64,000 nt of DNA, from positions 1 through 64,000 of the forward strand of contig JAGTRK010000005.1 in the NCBI GenBank assembly GCA_018261955.1, written 5' to 3'. The DNA is from Burkholderiaceae bacterium. Lineage in GTDB: Bacteria > Pseudomonadota > Gammaproteobacteria > Burkholderiales > Burkholderiaceae. The notes under the pieces are model-generated. The model saw only the letters and a program-made list of their open reading frames with translations. It was not told the origin of the DNA and searched no databases. This document shows positions 9,078-18,743 of the stretch, one piece after another (the first letter of the stretch is position 1; each line of letters begins with the position of its first letter). The position numbers were made by a program, and so were the translations under genes.

Positions 9078-10406
9078 ATGAGCGATACAAAAATCGAAAA
9101 ATATCAAGCCGCAAAGTTGCAGGCTGTAAAAGGCATGAACGACATTCTCCCCGATGATGCGGCGCGGTGGGAGGCGTTGGAAGAAATCCTGCGTGGCTGG
9201 CTGAAAAGTTATGGTTACCGCAATATGCGCGCGCCCGTGTTGGAGCAAACTGCTTTGTTCTCGCGCGGTATCGGCGATGTGACCGATATTGTCGAGAAAG
9301 AGATGTTTTGCTTTACCGACCGTTTGAACGGTGATGAGTTGACCATGCGTCCTGAGTTCACCGCAGGCGTGGTGCGTGCGGCGATTGAGTCGAATCTGAC
9401 GTACAACGGCGCACAGCGTGTGTACAGCATGGGGCCTGTGTTTCGACATGAGCGTCCACAAAAAGGGCGCTATCGTCAGTTCCATCAGTTGAGCGTTGAA
9501 GCACTCGGTTATGCGGGTGCGGACATGGATGCTGAGTTGATTACCATGTTGCGCGATTTGTGGGACGAATTGAGTTTGAATGTGCGTTTGGAAATCAATA
9601 CTTTGGGTGTGGCAAGTGAACGCATGGCGCACCGCGAGGCATTGATAGAATACTTTGAACAAAACAAAGCGCAATTGGATGAGGAGGCGCAACGCCGTTT
9701 GCACACCAATCCCTTGCGGATTTTGGATACCAAAAACCCTGCGATGCAGGATTTGGTTGAGAACGCGCCGAAGTTGATTGAGTTTTTGGGTGACGATTCG
9801 CGTGCGCATTTTGAGCAGGTACAGCGTTTGCTCGCAGATGTCGGTGTGTCGTTCACGGTCAATCCACGTTTGGTGCGTGGTTTGGATTATTATTCGCACA
9901 CGGTGTTTGAGTGGATTACCACCGATTTGGGCGCGCAGGGCACGATTTGCGGTGGTGGTCGCTACGATGGTTTGTTTGAGGTCTTGGGTGGCAAGCCCAC
10001 ACCAGCGGTCGGCTTTGCGATTGGTTTAGAGCGGTTGTTGTTGCTCACGCAAGATGTTTTGAGCGCGCAAGTGGACGTCGGCTGCGATGTGTATGTGGTG
10101 CATCAGGGCGAAGCTGCGGCGCGTGTGGCGTTTGGTACGGCATCGCACTTGCGCCAAGTGGGTTTGAACGTGGTTTTGCACTGCGCGGGTTCAGAAGGTG
10201 TGGGCAGTTTTAAATCTCAGATGAAAAAAGCCGATGCAGCACAGGCGAGTTATGCCTTGATTATTGGCGAGGATGAAGTCAACAATGGCACATTGACCAT
10301 CAAACACTTGCGCGGCAACCCCGATGAGAAACCAGTCCAAGTGACTGTGCCATCGAGCGAAGCGGCTAATTGGCTAATGAATGCGATTGCTGGGCAGTTT
10401 GAGTAA
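9078..10406 (+). CDS. hisS: Histidyl-tRNA synthetase
   Basis: HisRS charges tRNA-His. The 442-residue protein has the class II motifs in order: motif 1 around RNMRAPVLEQTALFSR, motif 2 MGPVFRHERPQKGRYRQFHQ (about residues 115-134), the HisA motif LVRGLDYYSHTVFEW (about 265-280), motif 3 with GFAIGLERLLL, and a C-terminal anticodon-binding domain (VYVVHQGEAAARVA, SFKSQMKKAD). Length and order are normal. It lies downstream of ispG as in relatives. Confidence 0.97.
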   Translation: MSDTKIEKYQAAKLQAVKGMNDILPDDAARWEALEEILRGWLKSYGYRNMRAPVLEQTALFSRGIGDVTDIVEKEMFCFTDRLNGDELTMRPEFTAGVVRAAIESNLTYNGAQRVYSMGPVFRHERPQKGRYRQFHQLSVEALGYAGADMDAELITMLRDLWDELSLNVRLEINTLGVASERMAHREALIEYFEQNKAQLDEEAQRRLHTNPLRILDTKNPAMQDLVENAPKLIEFLGDDSRAHFEQVQRLLADVGVSFTVNPRLVRGLDYYSHTVFEWITTDLGAQGTICGGGRYDGLFEVLGGKPTPAVGFAIGLERLLLLTQDVLSAQVDVGCDVYVVHQGEAAARVAFGTASHLRQVGLNVVLHCAGSEGVGSFKSQMKKADAAQASYALIIGEDEVNNGTLTIKHLRGNPDEKPVQVTVPSSEAANWLMNAIAGQFE

Positions 10407-10417
10407 TTAAAACACAT

Positions 10418-10462
10418 GTCATTGCGAGCGGTTTGACCGCGAGGCAATCCATGCGCAGTGAC
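10418..10462. repeat. Dispersed palindromic repeat, copy 1 (GTCATTGCGAGC family)
   Basis: Outer arms GTCATTGCG and CGCAGTGAC (8 of 9 pairs) enclose a perfect inner hairpin, GCGGT-TTG-ACCGC. The unit is nearly the reverse complement of the copy at 44690-44724, which marks it as a dispersed element rather than a local terminator. Confidence 0.7.
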
Positions 10463-10504
10463 GAAATAGATTTTTTAGTGTATTAGAAATAAAAGGGTTT
10501 AAAA

Positions 10505-11131
10505 ATGGCATACGATTTAGAAGAACAAGAGCAAATCGCGCAATTGAAAGCGTTTTGGCAACAGTGGGGCAAACTCATCGTCGGCGTGGTGTTGGTTGGC
10601 ATACTCGCGTTCGCAGGTTACAAAGGTTACGAGTGGTATCAAAAAAATCAAGTGGTGCAAGCACAGGCGGCATTCAGTGCATTCAACGGCACATTGGCGA
10701 AAAAAGAGGATGCCACAGCGCAACTCAATGGTTTGCAAAATAATTTTGCTAAAACCAACTATGCTTCATTGGCGAGTTTGCAAATGGCGGCGGTGCTCGC
10801 TGCGGATGGTAAGTTTGAGCAAGCGCAAGCACCTTTGCAATGGGTGTTGCAACATGGTCAACTTGAAAACCAAGGCGCAGCGCGGTTGCGCTTGGCGGAT
10901 GTGTTGATGCAGTTGAATAAAAAAGACGAGGCTTTGAAAGTTCTGGACACGCCTGTGGCGCATTTTGATGCGGCGTTCGCCAATAAAAAAGCCGATATTT
11001 ACTTAATGGGGCAAGACACCGCTAAAGCACGTGAAACGCTACAAAGTGCCTTGGATCATGTGAAAAAAACCACGCCTGTGGATGTGATGGCGGTGGAATC
11101 GTTGGAATTAAAATTAAAGTTTTTACCCTAA
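10505..11131 (+). CDS. yfgM: YfgM-like ancillary SecYEG/periplasmic chaperone protein
   Basis: YfgM is a single-pass inner-membrane protein with a periplasmic TPR domain that associates with the Sec translocon and periplasmic chaperones. The 208 residues show a short acidic cytoplasmic start (AYDLEEQEQIAQLKAFWQQW), one membrane helix (about 21-40), then TPR-like helices (ASLASLQMAAVLAADGKFEQA, ARLRLADVLMQLNKKDEALKVL). It follows hisS as usual. In relatives the next gene is bamB; here a repeat-filled gap leads straight to der. Confidence 0.85.
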   Translation: MAYDLEEQEQIAQLKAFWQQWGKLIVGVVLVGILAFAGYKGYEWYQKNQVVQAQAAFSAFNGTLAKKEDATAQLNGLQNNFAKTNYASLASLQMAAVLAADGKFEQAQAPLQWVLQHGQLENQGAARLRLADVLMQLNKKDEALKVLDTPVAHFDAAFANKKADIYLMGQDTAKARETLQSALDHVKKTTPVDVMAVESLELKLKFLP

Positions 11132-11141
11132 TTAAAAAACC

Positions 11142-11228
11142 GTCATTGCGAACAGATGGACACAAAAACGATCAACCCATTTGACACGGTATGGATGGCT
11201 TCGATAGTGAAGCATTGTTCGCAATGAG
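11142..11228. repeat. Dispersed palindromic repeat, copy 2, in place of bamB
   Basis: CATTGCGAACA (11144-11154) and TGTTCGCAATG (11216-11226) form perfect 11-base terminal inverted repeats around an 60-base or so centre. The ends match the GTCATTGCGAGC family. The gap lies between yfgM and der, where bamB is normally found. Confidence 0.7.
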
Positions 11229-11287
11229 CATGGGGTTGTGGTATCACCCCTTATCAATCATAGTGACAAAAACAGTTTAGGAACGGC

Positions 11288-12766
11288 ATGAAGCCAGTAA
11301 TCGCCTTGGTTGGCAGACCCAATGTGGGTAAATCCACTTTATTTAACCGTTTGACCCGTTCGCGTGATGCCATCGTGGCGGACTATGCGGGGCTCACGCG
11401 CGACCGCCACTATGGCGAAGGACGCATGGGTGAACGCCCATTTTTAGTGATTGACACGGGCGGTTTTGAGCCTGTTGCCAAAGAGGGCATTTATCATGAG
11501 ATGGCAAAACAAACCCGCCAAGCGATTGTCGAATCGGATTTGGTGGTGTTTTTGGTTGATGGTCGCGCGGGCTTGAATGCGCACGATCAAATCATTGCCG
11601 ATGATTTGCGCAAAACAGGTCGCCCCGTGATTCTCGCGGTGAATAAAGCCGAAGGCATGCGCCATGCGAATGTGACCGCGGATTTTTATGGTTTGGGTTT
11701 GGGCGAGCCTGTGGTGATTTCGAGTGCGCATGGCGATGGCGTGCGTGAATTGCTCGAATATGCTTTGGAGCAAATTCCCGATACCGACAAGACCGATGAT
11801 TGGTTAGATACATCGAATGCGCCTGATGATGACCCCTTTGCGCATTTGAACGAACATGCGCAGGACGAGGCGATTGCACGCTTGCTTGCATCGCCCGAAC
11901 AGTCGGAGGACGAGCACAAAGCCATCTCAAATATGCGCAGCCTCAAACCGATTAAAATCGCAGTGGTCGGTCGCCCGAATGTCGGCAAATCGACTTTGAT
12001 TAACGCGTTGGTCGGCGAGGAGCGTGTGATTGCTTTTGATATGCCTGGAACCACACGCGATGCGATTGAAATTGATTTTGAGCGCGATGGGCAAAAATTC
12101 GTATTGATAGACACCGCAGGTTTGCGCAAACGTGGCAAGGTGTTTGAATCGATTGAAAAATTCTCCGTGGTCAAAACCTTGCAAGCGATTTCGGATGCCA
12201 ATGTGGCGATACTGATGCTCGATGCCAACCAAGACATTTCGGAGCAAGACGCGCACGTGGCGGGCTTTATCCTTGAGTCGGGGCGTGCATTGGTGGTTGC
12301 GGTGAATAAATGGGATACGGTTGATGCCTATGAAAAAGACCGCGTGAAGGTCGATATTGTGCGCAAATTGATGTTCTTGGACTTTGCCAAATTCCACTTC
12401 ACCAGCGCGCTCAAAGGGCAGGGGATTGATGCTTTGCTCAAATCGGTGTTGGCAGCACACGCGGCGGCATTTGCCAAACTGCCCACGCCGAAACTCACAC
12501 GTGTATTGCAAGCGGCGATTGAGCACCAAGCCCCACCGCGCAAAGGTCAAGGTTCGGCGCGACCCAAACTGCGCTATGCGCATCAGGGTGGGCAAAACCC
12601 ACCGATTATTGTGATTCACGGCAACTCATTGGAAAATGTGCCGAAAACCTATCAGCGTTATTTGGAAGGGCGTTTTCGTGAGGCGTTTAAATTGCAGGGC
12701 ACGCCGTTGCGGATTGACTTTAAATCGAGCACCAATCCTTATGTGACACGGTCGAACAAACGATAA
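11288..12766 (+). CDS. der: Double-GTPase ribosome biogenesis factor Der (EngA)
   Basis: Der is an essential tandem GTPase needed for 50S subunit maturation. Both G domains are visible: [12 protein letters not shown] (about 9-20) with DTGG and NKAE, and [12 protein letters not shown] (about 226-237) with DTAG and NKWD. A C-terminal KH-like domain follows ([15 protein letters not shown]). At 492 residues it is longer than the usual 440-460, because the linker between the G domains (about 172-217) is expanded and acidic ([20 protein letters not shown]). The catalytic motifs are intact. Confidence 0.96.
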   Translation: MKPVIALVGRPNVGKSTLFNRLTRSRDAIVADYAGLTRDRHYGEGRMGERPFLVIDTGGFEPVAKEGIYHEMAKQTRQAIVESDLVVFLVDGRAGLNAHDQIIADDLRKTGRPVILAVNKAEGMRHANVTADFYGLGLGEPVVISSAHGDGVRELLEYALEQIPDTDKTDDWLDTSNAPDDDPFAHLNEHAQDEAIARLLASPEQSEDEHKAISNMRSLKPIKIAVVGRPNVGKSTLINALVGEERVIAFDMPGTTRDAIEIDFERDGQKFVLIDTAGLRKRGKVFESIEKFSVVKTLQAISDANVAILMLDANQDISEQDAHVAGFILESGRALVVAVNKWDTVDAYEKDRVKVDIVRKLMFLDFAKFHFTSALKGQGIDALLKSVLAAHAAAFAKLPTPKLTRVLQAAIEHQAPPRKGQGSARPKLRYAHQGGQNPPIIVIHGNSLENVPKTYQRYLEGRFREAFKLQGTPLRIDFKSSTNPYVTRSNKR

Positions 12767-12905
12767 CCCATCAGTTTGATTGATTTAATGTGCGTTTTCT
12801 GATAAATAAAATCATATATAGATATTTTGTGTTAATATGTGCCAGTTGTTTCGGATGCGACCGAAATCAAAACAATAATTCTATAACTTTGCCCTGGAGA
12901 AAAAA

Positions 12906-13145
12906 ATGATGAATAAAGGACAACTTTTGCAAGACCCATTTTTAAATGCTTTGCGCCGCGAACACGTGCCCGTCTCGATTTACCTCGTGAATGGGATTAA
13001 ATTGCAAGGCAATATTGAGTCTTTTGACCAATACGTTGTGCTTTTGCGCAATACAGTGACCCAAATGGTCTATAAACACGCGATTTCCACCATTGTTCCA
13101 GCGCGTCCTGTGAACATTCAAGAAATCCAACCAACAGCTGAATAA
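12906..13145 (+). CDS. hfq: RNA chaperone Hfq
   Basis: Hfq forms a ring hexamer that pairs small RNAs with mRNAs. The 79-residue protein matches the family start to end: [20 protein letters not shown], the Sm1 strand region ([19 protein letters not shown]) and the Sm2 motif ([14 protein letters not shown]), with almost no C-terminal tail. A GGAG ribosome site precedes a double ATG. It lies between der and hflX, the standard betaproteobacterial order, and has its own terminator. Confidence 0.97.
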   Translation: MMNKGQLLQDPFLNALRREHVPVSIYLVNGIKLQGNIESFDQYVVLLRNTVTQMVYKHAISTIVPARPVNIQEIQPTAE

Positions 13146-13170
13146 TCTGCGATTGCTGAAGGTTTAGACC

Positions 13171-13206
13171 AACCCGCTCATTCCCTGAGCGGGTTCGTTG
13201 TTTTTA
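13171..13206 (+). terminator. Terminator between hfq and hflX
   Basis: AACCCGCTCA and TGAGCGGGTT form a perfect 10-base stem with a 5-base loop, followed by CGTTGTTTTT. It separates hfq from hflX only 15 bases before the hflX start, so hflX expression depends on read-through. Confidence 0.85.
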
Positions 13207-13220
13207 AAAAAAGGAATACT

Positions 13221-14366
13221 ATGCGCGCCATTATTGTCGGCATTTATTTTGGTAAAGGCGATTTTGAAGCCTCGATGGAGGAGTTGCATTTGCTCGTGCA
13301 ATCCGATGGCGGACAAGTCGTTGGTGCGGTCACGGGTACGCGCAAAACCCCCGATGCGTCGCTGTTTGCAGGCACGGGTAAGGTTGAGGAAATCAAACTC
13401 GAAGTGCAAGCGCAAAACGCTGAAATTGTCGTGTTCAACCACAGCCTGTCGCCTGCGCAACAGCGCAACCTTGAGGCCAAACTTGAAGTCCAAGTGATGG
13501 ATCGAACGGGCTTGATTCTCGATATATTTGCCAAACGCGCGCAAAGCCACGAAGGTAAATTACAAGTTGAGATGGCGTCGCTCGAATACCACCAATCGCG
13601 TTTGGTTGGGCTGTGGACGCATTTGGAACGCCAACGCGGTGGTACGGATATGCGCGGCGGTATGGGTGAGTCGCAGTTGGAAATTGACAAACGTTTGGTG
13701 CGCGAGCGCATGGTGTTGCTCAAAGCGCAGTTGGCAAAATTTCAAAAACAACACCACACACAACGCACCGCGCGCGCAAAAAGCAACACCCTGAATGTCT
13801 CCTTGGTCGGCTATACCAATGCAGGTAAATCCACGCTATTTAACAGCCTGACCAGCGCGCGTACTTACGCTGCTGACCAATTGTTTGCCACGCTCGACAC
13901 CACCACGCGCAAAGTGTATGCCGAAGGCGCGGGGCAAATTGTGGTCTCTGATACGGTCGGCTTTGTACGCGATTTGCCGCATCAACTCGTGGCGGCGTTT
14001 CGCGCGACATTGGAGGAGACCATTCACGCGGATGTGTTGTTTCATGTGGTCGATGCTGCGAGCAGCGTGCGTTTAGACCAAATTGATGAAGTCAATAAAG
14101 TGCTCAAAGAAATTTCAGCCGATAAAATTCACCAAGTATTGATTTGGAACAAAATCGATTTGTCTGCCCACGAGCCTGCGATTGAGCGCGACGCGCAAGG
14201 GCACATCGCACGGATATTTGTCAGCGCGAAAACGGGCGCGGGTATGGATTTATTGCGCGAAGCCTTGGTGGAGTTGGCGACCGAGCACAAACCCGATTGG
14301 CAAAAGCAACAAGAGCAACAACAAAAAGATGAATGGGCAGAGGATCCGCGGTTTAGAGGGATTTGA
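13221..14366 (+). CDS. hflX: Ribosome-associated GTPase HflX
   Basis: HflX is a heat-shock GTPase that splits stalled 70S ribosomes. The 381-residue protein has the N-terminal HflX domain with the family signature LERQRGGTDMRGGMGE and QLEIDKR (about residues 137-160), then the G domain: GYTNAGKSTLFN (about 197-208), DTVGFVRDLPH and NKID. It ends in a charged Gln-rich tail (QKQQEQQQKDEWAEDPRFRG). The usual followers hflK-hflC-hisZ-purA are absent; a terminator and convergent haem genes follow instead. Confidence 0.95.
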   Translation: MRAIIVGIYFGKGDFEASMEELHLLVQSDGGQVVGAVTGTRKTPDASLFAGTGKVEEIKLEVQAQNAEIVVFNHSLSPAQQRNLEAKLEVQVMDRTGLILDIFAKRAQSHEGKLQVEMASLEYHQSRLVGLWTHLERQRGGTDMRGGMGESQLEIDKRLVRERMVLLKAQLAKFQKQHHTQRTARAKSNTLNVSLVGYTNAGKSTLFNSLTSARTYAADQLFATLDTTTRKVYAEGAGQIVVSDTVGFVRDLPHQLVAAFRATLEETIHADVLFHVVDAASSVRLDQIDEVNKVLKEISADKIHQVLIWNKIDLSAHEPAIERDAQGHIARIFVSAKTGAGMDLLREALVELATEHKPDWQKQQEQQQKDEWAEDPRFRGI

Positions 14367-14397
14367 GTTGGGACATTGCATCATAATTACACATCAA

Positions 14398-14424
14398 AAA
14401 AAGCGGACACTGGATCCGCTTTTT
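14398..14424. terminator. Bidirectional terminator between hflX and hemY
   Basis: AAAAAGCGGA and TCCGCTTTTT form a perfect 10-base stem with a 7-base loop, and T or A tracts lie on both sides. It separates the convergent hflX and hemY genes. Confidence 0.9.
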
Positions 14425-14442
14425 AACGCACGTCGTACATGA

Positions 14443-15633
14443 CTACGATGTGAGCGTTTTTACCTCGTGAAACATACTGGCTTGGTGTTCGGCGTTTTGC
14501 GCGCCTTCTTTGTCACCCATGCCATACAAAGCCTGTGCCAAGCCCGAATACAGCATGGCGGATGGCGCGAGGCGAATCGCTTCCTCGAAATGTTTTTTCG
14601 CTTGTCCCCAAAGTTCAGAACGCACGCACAATTGCCCTGCGGTGGTGTGCAGTGGCGCGTCGTTATGCCCTTGTGCTTGCCACGCATCACACATTTTGAG
14701 TTGCTCAGTGACTGAGTCGCTGGTCGCGGCACGCACATAATCGGGTAACAACGCAGGTCGCCAGCGATAGCGCATGGATTCTTGGATGACGCGGCGCGCA
14801 TCAGGGTAGGCTTCGCGTTGGATAAAAGCGTACACCAAGGTTTTCACTGCTTCGTCATCATCGCGCACATCGTCGGGCATGTCTTTGTAGAGTGTGCGCA
14901 GATAGTCCGCGGACAGGCTCTCATCTGTTGTTAATCCTGCAATCGCGCGTTTCATCCATTCGTTTTTTTGTGCCGTGGTGATGGTGGTTTTGCGCTCGGT
15001 GGCCAGTTGTTTGACTTCGTGCCAGTTGTTGGATTGGGCTTGCGATTGAATCAACAATTCTTTGTAACGCAAACTGTATTTGCGCAAATTCGGCGACACG
15101 GTGTCTAGCAAAGTCAGTGCGCGGGTGGTCTCACTGTTGTCCAATGCCATTTGGGTTTGTTGCAAAATTTTTGAGTCGGCAAATTCAGGAAATGCGTCGA
15201 GTTGGTTGAGCCATTGATTGGCAGTGTCTTGGTCGGCACGCGCATGCGCGCTGGCCGCGCCCAAGAGTGCTGCCAAGCCTGCGGCGGAGGGTTTGCGTGC
15301 GGCGATTTTGGCAGCTTTTTCTGCATGGGTGAAACGACCTTCTTGTAGCGCGATGGTCGCGGTTTGCAATGCCGCCAAGGCGCGTTGCTCGCGTTTGTCC
15401 TCGCGCCAACCTTTGAATCGATTGGGCAGAGCGACCATGCCTCGGTACAGTCGCCACAGCCAAAAAAACACCACAAACGTCAATAACGAAAGCAAGGCAA
15501 ATACATAAATACTCATGGATATTTGCCATGAAAACCATTCAAATGACACACTGCCTGGGTAGTTGCGCATACCGAATGCCATCAAGCCTGCAGCGATGAC
15601 CAATATCATCGTCCAAATGAGTTTGCGTATCAT
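14443..15633 (-). CDS. hemY: HemY-like TPR membrane protein
   Basis: Proteobacterial HemY is an inner-membrane protein with two N-terminal helices and a TPR domain that occurs at the end of haem operons; its exact job is unsettled and it is not the protoporphyrinogen oxidase of Gram-positives. The 396 residues show the HemY N-domain (helices about 5-22 and 42-62, GSVSFEWFSWQIS between them) and TPR-like helices to the end (AIRLAPSAMLYSGLAQALYGMGDKEGAQ). The start overlaps the end of hemX by 4 bases, so the two are probably coupled. Confidence 0.9.
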   Translation of the reverse strand: MIRKLIWTMILVIAAGLMAFGMRNYPGSVSFEWFSWQISMSIYVFALLSLLTFVVFFWLWRLYRGMVALPNRFKGWREDKREQRALAALQTATIALQEGRFTHAEKAAKIAARKPSAAGLAALLGAASAHARADQDTANQWLNQLDAFPEFADSKILQQTQMALDNSETTRALTLLDTVSPNLRKYSLRYKELLIQSQAQSNNWHEVKQLATERKTTITTAQKNEWMKRAIAGLTTDESLSADYLRTLYKDMPDDVRDDDEAVKTLVYAFIQREAYPDARRVIQESMRYRWRPALLPDYVRAATSDSVTEQLKMCDAWQAQGHNDAPLHTTAGQLCVRSELWGQAKKHFEEAIRLAPSAMLYSGLAQALYGMGDKEGAQNAEHQASMFHEVKTLTS

Positions 15634-16781
15634 AGTGGTGCTCCATTCGGTTTGAGCGGCGTTGCTGTGCGCTCGCTTTGTGCTTGTGCAGCCAATTGCG
15701 CACGTGCTTGCATCAAGGCTTGTTGCACGGTATTAAAGTCGGGTTGCGCAGGGAAACTGCTCGCATCCATCAGTGGTTTTAAACTGTCCAAGGTGTAGCC
15801 TTGACCATAACTTTGAATATTGGTGTTGGCTGTGCGCAACTGTATTTGGGCACTTTGCCATTGACCATTGCGCGCCGCCCATTGTGCAGACATCAGATTC
15901 GCCACGATGCCTTGTTTGACAATCGCGGCGTTGGCTGCGTCCAAAGCCGCATCCTGCGCGGTGTTGACCCGTTTGATGGCGAAAATGTTTTTAAGCGTGG
16001 CGATGAATCGTGCCCACATCCCTGTGGGGGCGGCTTCTTTGGCGGGCTCTTGCACGGTGCGCACTTGTAATTTATCCACATCGATAATCGCTTGTTGCAA
16101 TGCGGCTAAATTGCCCTGTGGGTTGAGTGCGTGCCATGCTTGGATTTGCGCTTCGGTTTGCGACAGCGCGCTCATAGCAGGAAGTGTGGCACTGTTGTTG
16201 AGTGCTTGTAATTGGTTTTTAAGTGTTTGTATGGTTTGCAATGCGTTGGCGGTGTCCCAACGTTGATTGAAATCAAACTGCATGGCTTGCCACTGGGTTT
16301 GCGCATCCATGATTGCGAGCAAGGCATTGGTCGTGGCACTGCCCATGATGACGGCGGGTGCGCTTGGATTGCTCGGCACCACTGTGGGCGCAACGGGTGC
16401 AGCAGGTGTAGGGGAGGTGCTTGCTGCGGCACTGTTGGTCGTCTCGGCTGTAGGTGGTGTCAATACGGGTGTAGCTGGATTGGTGTTGGCTGGCGCGGGG
16501 CTGGTGTTGACGACAGCGGGTGTGGGCTCAGCAGGTGCGGGTTGAGCAGGTGTGAGTGTAACGCTGTCGGCGGTGTTTTTTTGTAACATTTGTGGCAGAT
16601 ACGGATTGACCATGCCGCGTTGATACGCCAAATAACTTGATGCACCCAAGCCCGCCAAAATCACCAACATGGCCACGCTGAGTTTAAAGCCCATGCCACT
16701 GGATGGCTTTTTATCCGTGTTTGTTGGTGTTGTGGTGCTCGTCGTCGGTACGGGAGATTGTTGTTCGGGTGTATTTGCCAT
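15630..16781 (-). CDS. hemX: HemX-like membrane protein (uroporphyrinogen-III methylase family label)
   Basis: Proteobacterial HemX is a membrane protein always found with hemCD and often mislabelled as a uroporphyrinogen-III methyltransferase. This 383-residue version has a Thr/Pro-rich cytoplasmic N-terminus, one membrane helix (about 31-50), a long Ala/Pro/Thr-rich linker (about 70-145), and a helical C-terminal domain (TNALLAIMDAQTQWQAMQF, AAQLAAQAQ). No SAM-binding motif is visible, so a catalytic role is unlikely. It is co-oriented with hemC, hemD and hemY. Confidence 0.85.
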   Translation of the reverse strand: MANTPEQQSPVPTTSTTTPTNTDKKPSSGMGFKLSVAMLVILAGLGASSYLAYQRGMVNPYLPQMLQKNTADSVTLTPAQPAPAEPTPAVVNTSPAPANTNPATPVLTPPTAETTNSAAASTSPTPAAPVAPTVVPSNPSAPAVIMGSATTNALLAIMDAQTQWQAMQFDFNQRWDTANALQTIQTLKNQLQALNNSATLPAMSALSQTEAQIQAWHALNPQGNLAALQQAIIDVDKLQVRTVQEPAKEAAPTGMWARFIATLKNIFAIKRVNTAQDAALDAANAAIVKQGIVANLMSAQWAARNGQWQSAQIQLRTANTNIQSYGQGYTLDSLKPLMDASSFPAQPDFNTVQQALMQARAQLAAQAQSERTATPLKPNGAPL

Positions 16782-16910
16782 GACTCATCCTTTAACTCAG
16801 AATTGCGACCAAAAGGGTGCGCAACGATGCGTACCATTGTAATCGAATGTGATGGCAAAGTGGGGAAATTAGCCCTTGTTAGTCCCTGCGCAGATGGTAT
16901 CGCGCAGGTC

Positions 16911-17678
16911 TCAGGATTGTGCCCAAATGGGGATTTGTCGGGCTAAATCGGCGACAGGACACAGCCGCACATCATTGAACCCCGCGTTTTTAGCAAATTC
17001 AGCAATGCGCGGGTGTAGGGTGATGAGGCTGTGTTGGTACAGGTTTTTCGGCGGGGGCTTTGAGTCAAATTGCGCCAACAAAGCGTTGAGCCCATCAATA
17101 CTGGTGATGACCATCAGTCCAGGTTGGGCATCAAATTGCTGAAATTGTGTCATCTGCTCGGCAGACCAAACACTGGTTTGCCGCGTATAACACGCCCAAA
17201 TATCGCACGGTATGTCGGCGGTTTGCGCCATTTGTCGCAGAACATCGCGCCCTGTCTGCGCCCGCACGATGAGCAGGCGTTGGTCTGCGAGGTTCGTGCT
17301 CGTTGTGATGGCGCGCCACAGTCCTTCGGAGTCTTGGCTGTCGTTGACGTCAGGCGCAATGAATGAAGTGTGTGTTGGCCACAAAGACGTCAATGTCGCT
17401 AAAGTGCCCTGTCCCACCGTGCCTAGCCATGTGTTTTGAGAAAAGTTCAATCCCAATCGCTGCATGTGTTCAAAAGCAAATTGCGCTGCGTGTTGGCTGA
17501 CAAAAATCACGCCCGTGTAGTCATGCCATTGGTTCTGAATTTGAGCCTCATGTTCTGGGCGCGACATAGGGTTTAACGCCAGCGTCGGTAGGTGCGCAAC
17601 GCTCAGACCCGCTTGCTCCAATTGGGTTTGTAATTGCTGCGAGCAAGGCAGTGGGCGAGTGAGGAGAACAGGTCGCAT
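16911..17678 (-). CDS. hemD: Uroporphyrinogen-III synthase
   Basis: HemD closes hydroxymethylbilane to uroporphyrinogen III, the branch point to haem and sirohaem. The 255-residue protein starts PVLLTRPLPCSQQL, typical of the family, and keeps the weakly conserved landmarks YTGVIFVSQHAAQFAF, WLGTVGQGT, LIVRAQTGRDVL and VITSIDGLNALL. A longer upstream reading would overlap hemC; the ATG 10 bases after the hemC stop fits better. The low conservation of this family makes position next to hemC important evidence. Confidence 0.9.
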   Translation of the reverse strand: MRPVLLTRPLPCSQQLQTQLEQAGLSVAHLPTLALNPMSRPEHEAQIQNQWHDYTGVIFVSQHAAQFAFEHMQRLGLNFSQNTWLGTVGQGTLATLTSLWPTHTSFIAPDVNDSQDSEGLWRAITTSTNLADQRLLIVRAQTGRDVLRQMAQTADIPCDIWACYTRQTSVWSAEQMTQFQQFDAQPGLMVITSIDGLNALLAQFDSKPPPKNLYQHSLITLHPRIAEFAKNAGFNDVRLCPVADLARQIPIWAQS

Positions 17679-17688
17679 TGTCGAGCGA

Positions 17689-18663
17689 TTATGCGGTTGG
17701 TTCGGGCGCAACCCAAGTGGCCAAGGCACGCAAAATCTCTTGCGCGCCTTGGGCATTTAAATCTGCTACCACCTGCGCGCCAATGTCCTCGGCGTGCTCG
17801 CGCGCACCGCGTGCTTGCGCGTGCAACACACGCGAGCCATCGGGTAGGGCGATGCTGGCGCGTAACCATATTTCATTATTGTCAATCACCGCGTGCGCTG
17901 CCAAGGGGGTTTGGCAGGAGCCGCCGAGTGCGCGTGAGACCGCCCGTTCTGCCGCCGTGCAGGCAAAGGTGTTCGCGCACAACAAGGGTTGTAAAATCGG
18001 TAATAAATCTGTACGGTATGCTGCAATCTCGATGCCGAGCGCGCCTTGTCCTGCCGCTGGCAGGGCGTATTCAAGCGGAATCAGCGAGCGCACGCGCTCA
18101 CCCAAACCGAGGCGAATTACCCCCGCTGCCGCGAGTATCATCGCGTCAAATTGCCCCTCATCGAGTTTGCGAAAACGCGTGTCGAGGTTGCCGCGTAGAG
18201 CGACGATTTTGATGTGTGGGAAACGCGCTTGAATTTGCGCTGAACGTCTCAGACTGGACGTGCCAACCACTGCACCGTGAGGTAAATCTTCCAATGCGTG
18301 ATACGAGTTCGAGATAAACGCATCTTGCGCACGCTCGCGTTCGGTTACGCAAGCGAGCGTGAAGCCTTCGGGCAAATTCATCGGTACATCTTTGAGTGAA
18401 TGCACGGCGATGTCTGCCGAGCCATCGTGCAAGGCCACCTCGAGTTCCTTGACGAATAAACCTTTGCCGCCAATTTTTGACAAACTTTGGTCAAGGATTT
18501 CATCGCCACGCGTGGTGGTGCCGAGGATGTTGACCTGCATCTGTGGATACAGTGCGGACAAACGGTCACGGACGTGATGCGCTTGCCACATGGCAAGACG
18601 TGATTCGCGGGTGACAATCGTTAAAGTGTTTGGAGTGGATGAGGTGGGTGAAGATGGGTTCAT
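17689..18663 (-). CDS. hemC: Porphobilinogen deaminase (hydroxymethylbilane synthase)
   Basis: HemC joins four porphobilinogens into hydroxymethylbilane on a covalent dipyrromethane primer. The 324-residue protein shows [42 protein letters not shown], the catalytic [10 protein letters not shown], and the cofactor-bearing cysteine in [13 protein letters not shown] (about residue 255). A short Ser/Thr/Pro-rich N-terminus precedes the core. It is the first gene of the hemC-hemD-hemX-hemY run. Confidence 0.96.
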   Translation of the reverse strand: MNPSSPTSSTPNTLTIVTRESRLAMWQAHHVRDRLSALYPQMQVNILGTTTRGDEILDQSLSKIGGKGLFVKELEVALHDGSADIAVHSLKDVPMNLPEGFTLACVTERERAQDAFISNSYHALEDLPHGAVVGTSSLRRSAQIQARFPHIKIVALRGNLDTRFRKLDEGQFDAMILAAAGVIRLGLGERVRSLIPLEYALPAAGQGALGIEIAAYRTDLLPILQPLLCANTFACTAAERAVSRALGGSCQTPLAAHAVIDNNEIWLRASIALPDGSRVLHAQARGAREHAEDIGAQVVADLNAQGAQEILRALATWVAPEPTA

Positions 18664-18743
18664 AAATTCTTTGTAATGGATGGCAAGATGGTAAATATAA
18701 GGGGCATTCTGATGCGTAACACAACACGAACGCCCACTCAGAG

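Noticed and set aside
15630-16781. True uroporphyrinogen-III C-methyltransferase activity for HemX
   Set aside because: The protein lacks the Gly-rich SAM-binding motifs of that enzyme and is a membrane-anchored helical protein.
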